DNA of 14,981 bases from Butyrivibrio sp. UBA3740 (GTDB taxonomy: Bacteria; Bacillota; Clostridia; Lachnospirales; Lachnospiraceae). Position numbers and translations under genes: made by a program. The notes under the pieces are model-generated. The model did not search any database, was not told the origin of the DNA, and saw only the letters and a program-made list of their open reading frames with translations. The stretch is from the NCBI GenBank assembly GCA_002372465.1, contig DFGW01000216.1:1-14981 (forward strand), written 5' to 3'. This document shows positions 13,585 through 14,981 of the stretch, piece by piece (the stretch's first letter is position 1; every line of letters starts with the position of its first letter).

Positions 13585-14646
13585 TCATAAAGCAATCATC
13601 ATTACTGCAAATGCTGCAGCTGCTACACCTGCTGCGATGGGGATATAATACTTCAGCGCCTGCTTAAGGCTCCAGGGAAGGTTTCCTACAAACTTTCCCG
13701 ACTGGCCGTTCATGGCAAAGAGGTAATTATTCCCATTCCAGGACGTGTTTAGAACATAGACGGGATAAAGAGCATATTTGATGCTCTCATCTCGGGTGGC
13801 GCAGTTCTCGGAAAGAGGTCGTAAGGTGCTGTATCCGGAGATGGTCTTGCGAATGTTGCTAGAGATGGTCTCCTTCATTCTCTGAAGAGCCTTGTCTCTG
13901 TCCTGATCTGCTGTAACATTGTACTTGTTGGCAAGAAAACCTGCCAGGTAACCCATGTTGAATGGAACCATGGCCGTTCTGTCGTAGGGCTCAATGGACT
14001 CCATCAGGTCATCCGGCATTTCTTTTGAACCATCTTCGGGAACACTTTCAAACATTTCGAAACCTTCACGCTCTATGCTGTAATGACTGGTTTCTGTGTA
14101 TTGGTAATTGGAATCGCTCCAGGTTCTGACTTTCGTGGCTTCATAAGTACCGCTGAAATTCTCTGTCGCTGAAAAGAGCCAGAAGGGTACATAGATACCC
14201 CTGATCTCATCTATGTGGTTCTGCTCGGCAAAGACTTTTGGAAGAAGCTTTTTGTTTTTTACATAACCTGAATAAGCCTGCATGGCATCTTCCCTGGTCT
14301 TTGTGAAAGGAATGATGTAATCAGGCGTAAACTTTCCGGTGAATTTCTCTTTTACCACTACGTTATTGCTGCAAAAAGGACATTTCATGGAACCAAGGGA
14401 TTCGGTGGCAAGGATCTCTCCGCCGCAGGAACCACAGCTGTAGATGAACATTTCATTGTCATCCTTGTCCGTGCTCTGGGTATTATATTCCTCGGCAGAA
14501 ACTCCTGTGCTGTCCGAATTATGGTTGGCCACATAGTCCTTAACGTCAAACTCTGAGTCGCAGAAGGGACATTTTAACTTCTGTGACTTGGGGTTGAATT
14601 CCATAGCCCCGCCACAGGCGGGGCATTCATATTCGTGTAGGGCCAT
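13585..14646 (-). CDS. Double-zinc-ribbon, tail-anchored protein (YdjG-like)
   Basis: A 353-aa protein with two N-terminal zinc ribbons, CPAC/CPFC (Cys8, 11, 26, 29) and CGSC/CPFC (Cys71, 74, 89, 92). A roughly 230-residue soluble domain follows (FTPDYIIPFTKTREDA; IRGIYVPFWLFSA), and a single hydrophobic helix (333-353) ends the protein, giving a tail-anchored, cytoplasm-facing topology. Such proteins are often labelled TFIIB-type zinc ribbon or helicase-like, but no helicase motif is present. The context (YdjI-like SPFH gene before it, TPM gene after it) matches the B. subtilis ydjGHI group, which acts at the membrane with the PspA protein YdjF; no PspA gene is in this window. AAGGA (14654-14658) is seven bases from the ATG. 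Nine bases separate its stop from the TTG that opens the next frame. Confidence 0.88.
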   Translation of the reverse strand: MALHEYECPACGGAMEFNPKSQKLKCPFCDSEFDVKDYVANHNSDSTGVSAEEYNTQSTDKDDNEMFIYSCGSCGGEILATESLGSMKCPFCSNNVVVKEKFTGKFTPDYIIPFTKTREDAMQAYSGYVKNKKLLPKVFAEQNHIDEIRGIYVPFWLFSATENFSGTYEATKVRTWSDSNYQYTETSHYSIEREGFEMFESVPEDGSKEMPDDLMESIEPYDRTAMVPFNMGYLAGFLANKYNVTADQDRDKALQRMKETISSNIRKTISGYSTLRPLSENCATRDESIKYALYPVYVLNTSWNGNNYLFAMNGQSGKFVGNLPWSLKQALKYYIPIAAGVAAAAFAVMMIAL

Positions 14647-14668
14647 TTATCTATCCTTCGTTACATTA

Positions 14669-14981
14669 TCAGTTTGGTCTTGGTGAGCCACACTGTGTGC
14701 AGAAGTTTCCGGTGTTAACGGTTCCGCAAGAGCATGTCCAGCCTGCTGCAGGTCTCTGTGCTCCACAGTTAGGGCAGAAGTTACCTGTATTTACATTGCC
14801 GCAAGAGCATGTCCAGGAATTTCCTGCTGACTGAGGAGCCATAGAAGGAGCTGCCTGAGCCTGCTGCTGAGCGCCCATGGCGTAGAGCTGCTGTGCGTTC
14901 ATGCCGCCTGCCTGCTGTGCCATGTTCATGCCTGCAAAGGCCATCATAGGACCTGTGGCTGTATTCTTGGCTGCATCCTGC
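14669..14981 (-). CDS. C-terminal part of a YdjI-like SPFH ('virion core') protein, cut by the window edge
   Basis: The frame is open from the right edge to the TGA at 14671-14669; only about 103 residues are visible. They form a Met/Gln/Ala/Gly-rich linker (GGMNAQQLYAMGAQQQAQA) followed by two zinc ribbons, WTCSCGNVNTGNFCPNCG and WTCSCGTVNTGNFCTQCG. This tail is characteristic of YdjI-type proteins whose SPFH/band-7 domain would lie upstream, outside the window. The internal ATG at 14947 is not a credible start because the same reading frame continues upstream without a break and no ribosome binding site precedes it. The next gene, the YdjG-like protein, starts 22 bases downstream, so both are probably in one operon. 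Confidence 0.85.
   Translation of the reverse strand, partial: QDAAKNTATGPMMAFAGMNMAQQAGGMNAQQLYAMGAQQQAQAAPSMAPQSAGNSWTCSCGNVNTGNFCPNCGAQRPAAGWTCSCGTVNTGNFCTQCGSPRPN
14688..14815 (-). repeat. Tandem 53-bp repeats encoding duplicated zinc ribbons
   Basis: Bases 14763-14815 and 14688-14740 are near-copies, 53 bases each. Both begin (minus strand) with the same TGGACATGCTCTTGCGG and encode WTCSCG-x-VNTGNFC-x2-CG. The stretch between them encodes AQRPAAG. The internal differences are mostly synonymous, which suggests a duplication kept by selection on the protein. Confidence 0.8.

Noticed and set aside
14669..14947. A complete 92-aa zinc-ribbon protein starting at the ATG at 14947
   Set aside because: The frame remains open to the window edge, there is no ribosome binding site before that ATG, and the sequence matches the C-terminal tail of YdjI-like proteins.
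1..14981. tRNA, rRNA, CRISPR arrays, insertion sequences or phage genes
   Set aside because: No cloverleaf, repeat-spacer series, transposase motif or terminal inverted repeats were seen; apart from 1269-1462 there is no gene-free stretch longer than about 80 bases.

Overview
The window looks like the chromosome of an anaerobic Firmicute, most likely a Lachnospiraceae/Clostridia member (rumen or gut Butyrivibrio-type). The grounds are strong AGGAGG-type ribosome binding sites with occasional TTG and GTG starts, oxygen-sensitive 2-hydroxyacyl-CoA dehydratase-type Fe-S enzymes with their ATP-dependent activase, an anaerobic Old-Yellow-Enzyme/enoate reductase, and membrane diguanylate cyclases beside a ydjGHI-like envelope cluster. 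The genus is inference; no rRNA or tRNA is present.

Region 1 (1-9181) is a redox-enzyme locus built around a divergent promoter. Leftward run a 395-aa HgdB-like, cysteine-rich protein and the first 25 codons of a further gene. Rightward runs a tightly packed operon: a CooC/AcsF-like P-loop ATPase with the CxC metal motif; a 403-aa HgdB-like protein that is a colinear paralogue of the leftward one; an unusual 591-aa HgdB-like subunit; an HgdC/BadF-type activase; an unlisted 55-aa single-pass membrane protein; a 237-aa stand-alone protein resembling the middle domain of acetyl-CoA synthase and the beginning of its A-cluster cysteine motif; and a 687-aa FMN/4Fe-4S/FAD enoate or dienoyl-CoA reductase. 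It ends at a strong hairpin terminator (9144-9181).

This gene combination is the most interesting thing in the window. An activase-driven low-potential reductase/dehydratase core is joined to parts otherwise known from nickel-enzyme (CODH/ACS) maturation and acetyl-CoA synthase, yet there is no CODH, no complete ACS and no CoA-transferase here. My reading is an undescribed ATP-dependent reductase system, possibly with a special metal cluster, with the flavoenzyme as a partner redox step. The substrate cannot be told from sequence.

Region 2 (9190-14981) is transcribed leftward, convergent with region 1. In transcription order it holds the end of a YdjI-like SPFH protein with duplicated zinc ribbons, a YdjG-like double-zinc-ribbon tail-anchored protein, a YdjH-like TPM-domain membrane protein, and two tandem paralogous multi-pass receptors with GGDEF domains. 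The short gaps and the ATGA overlap suggest one operon linking envelope-stress membrane proteins with cyclic-di-GMP synthesis.
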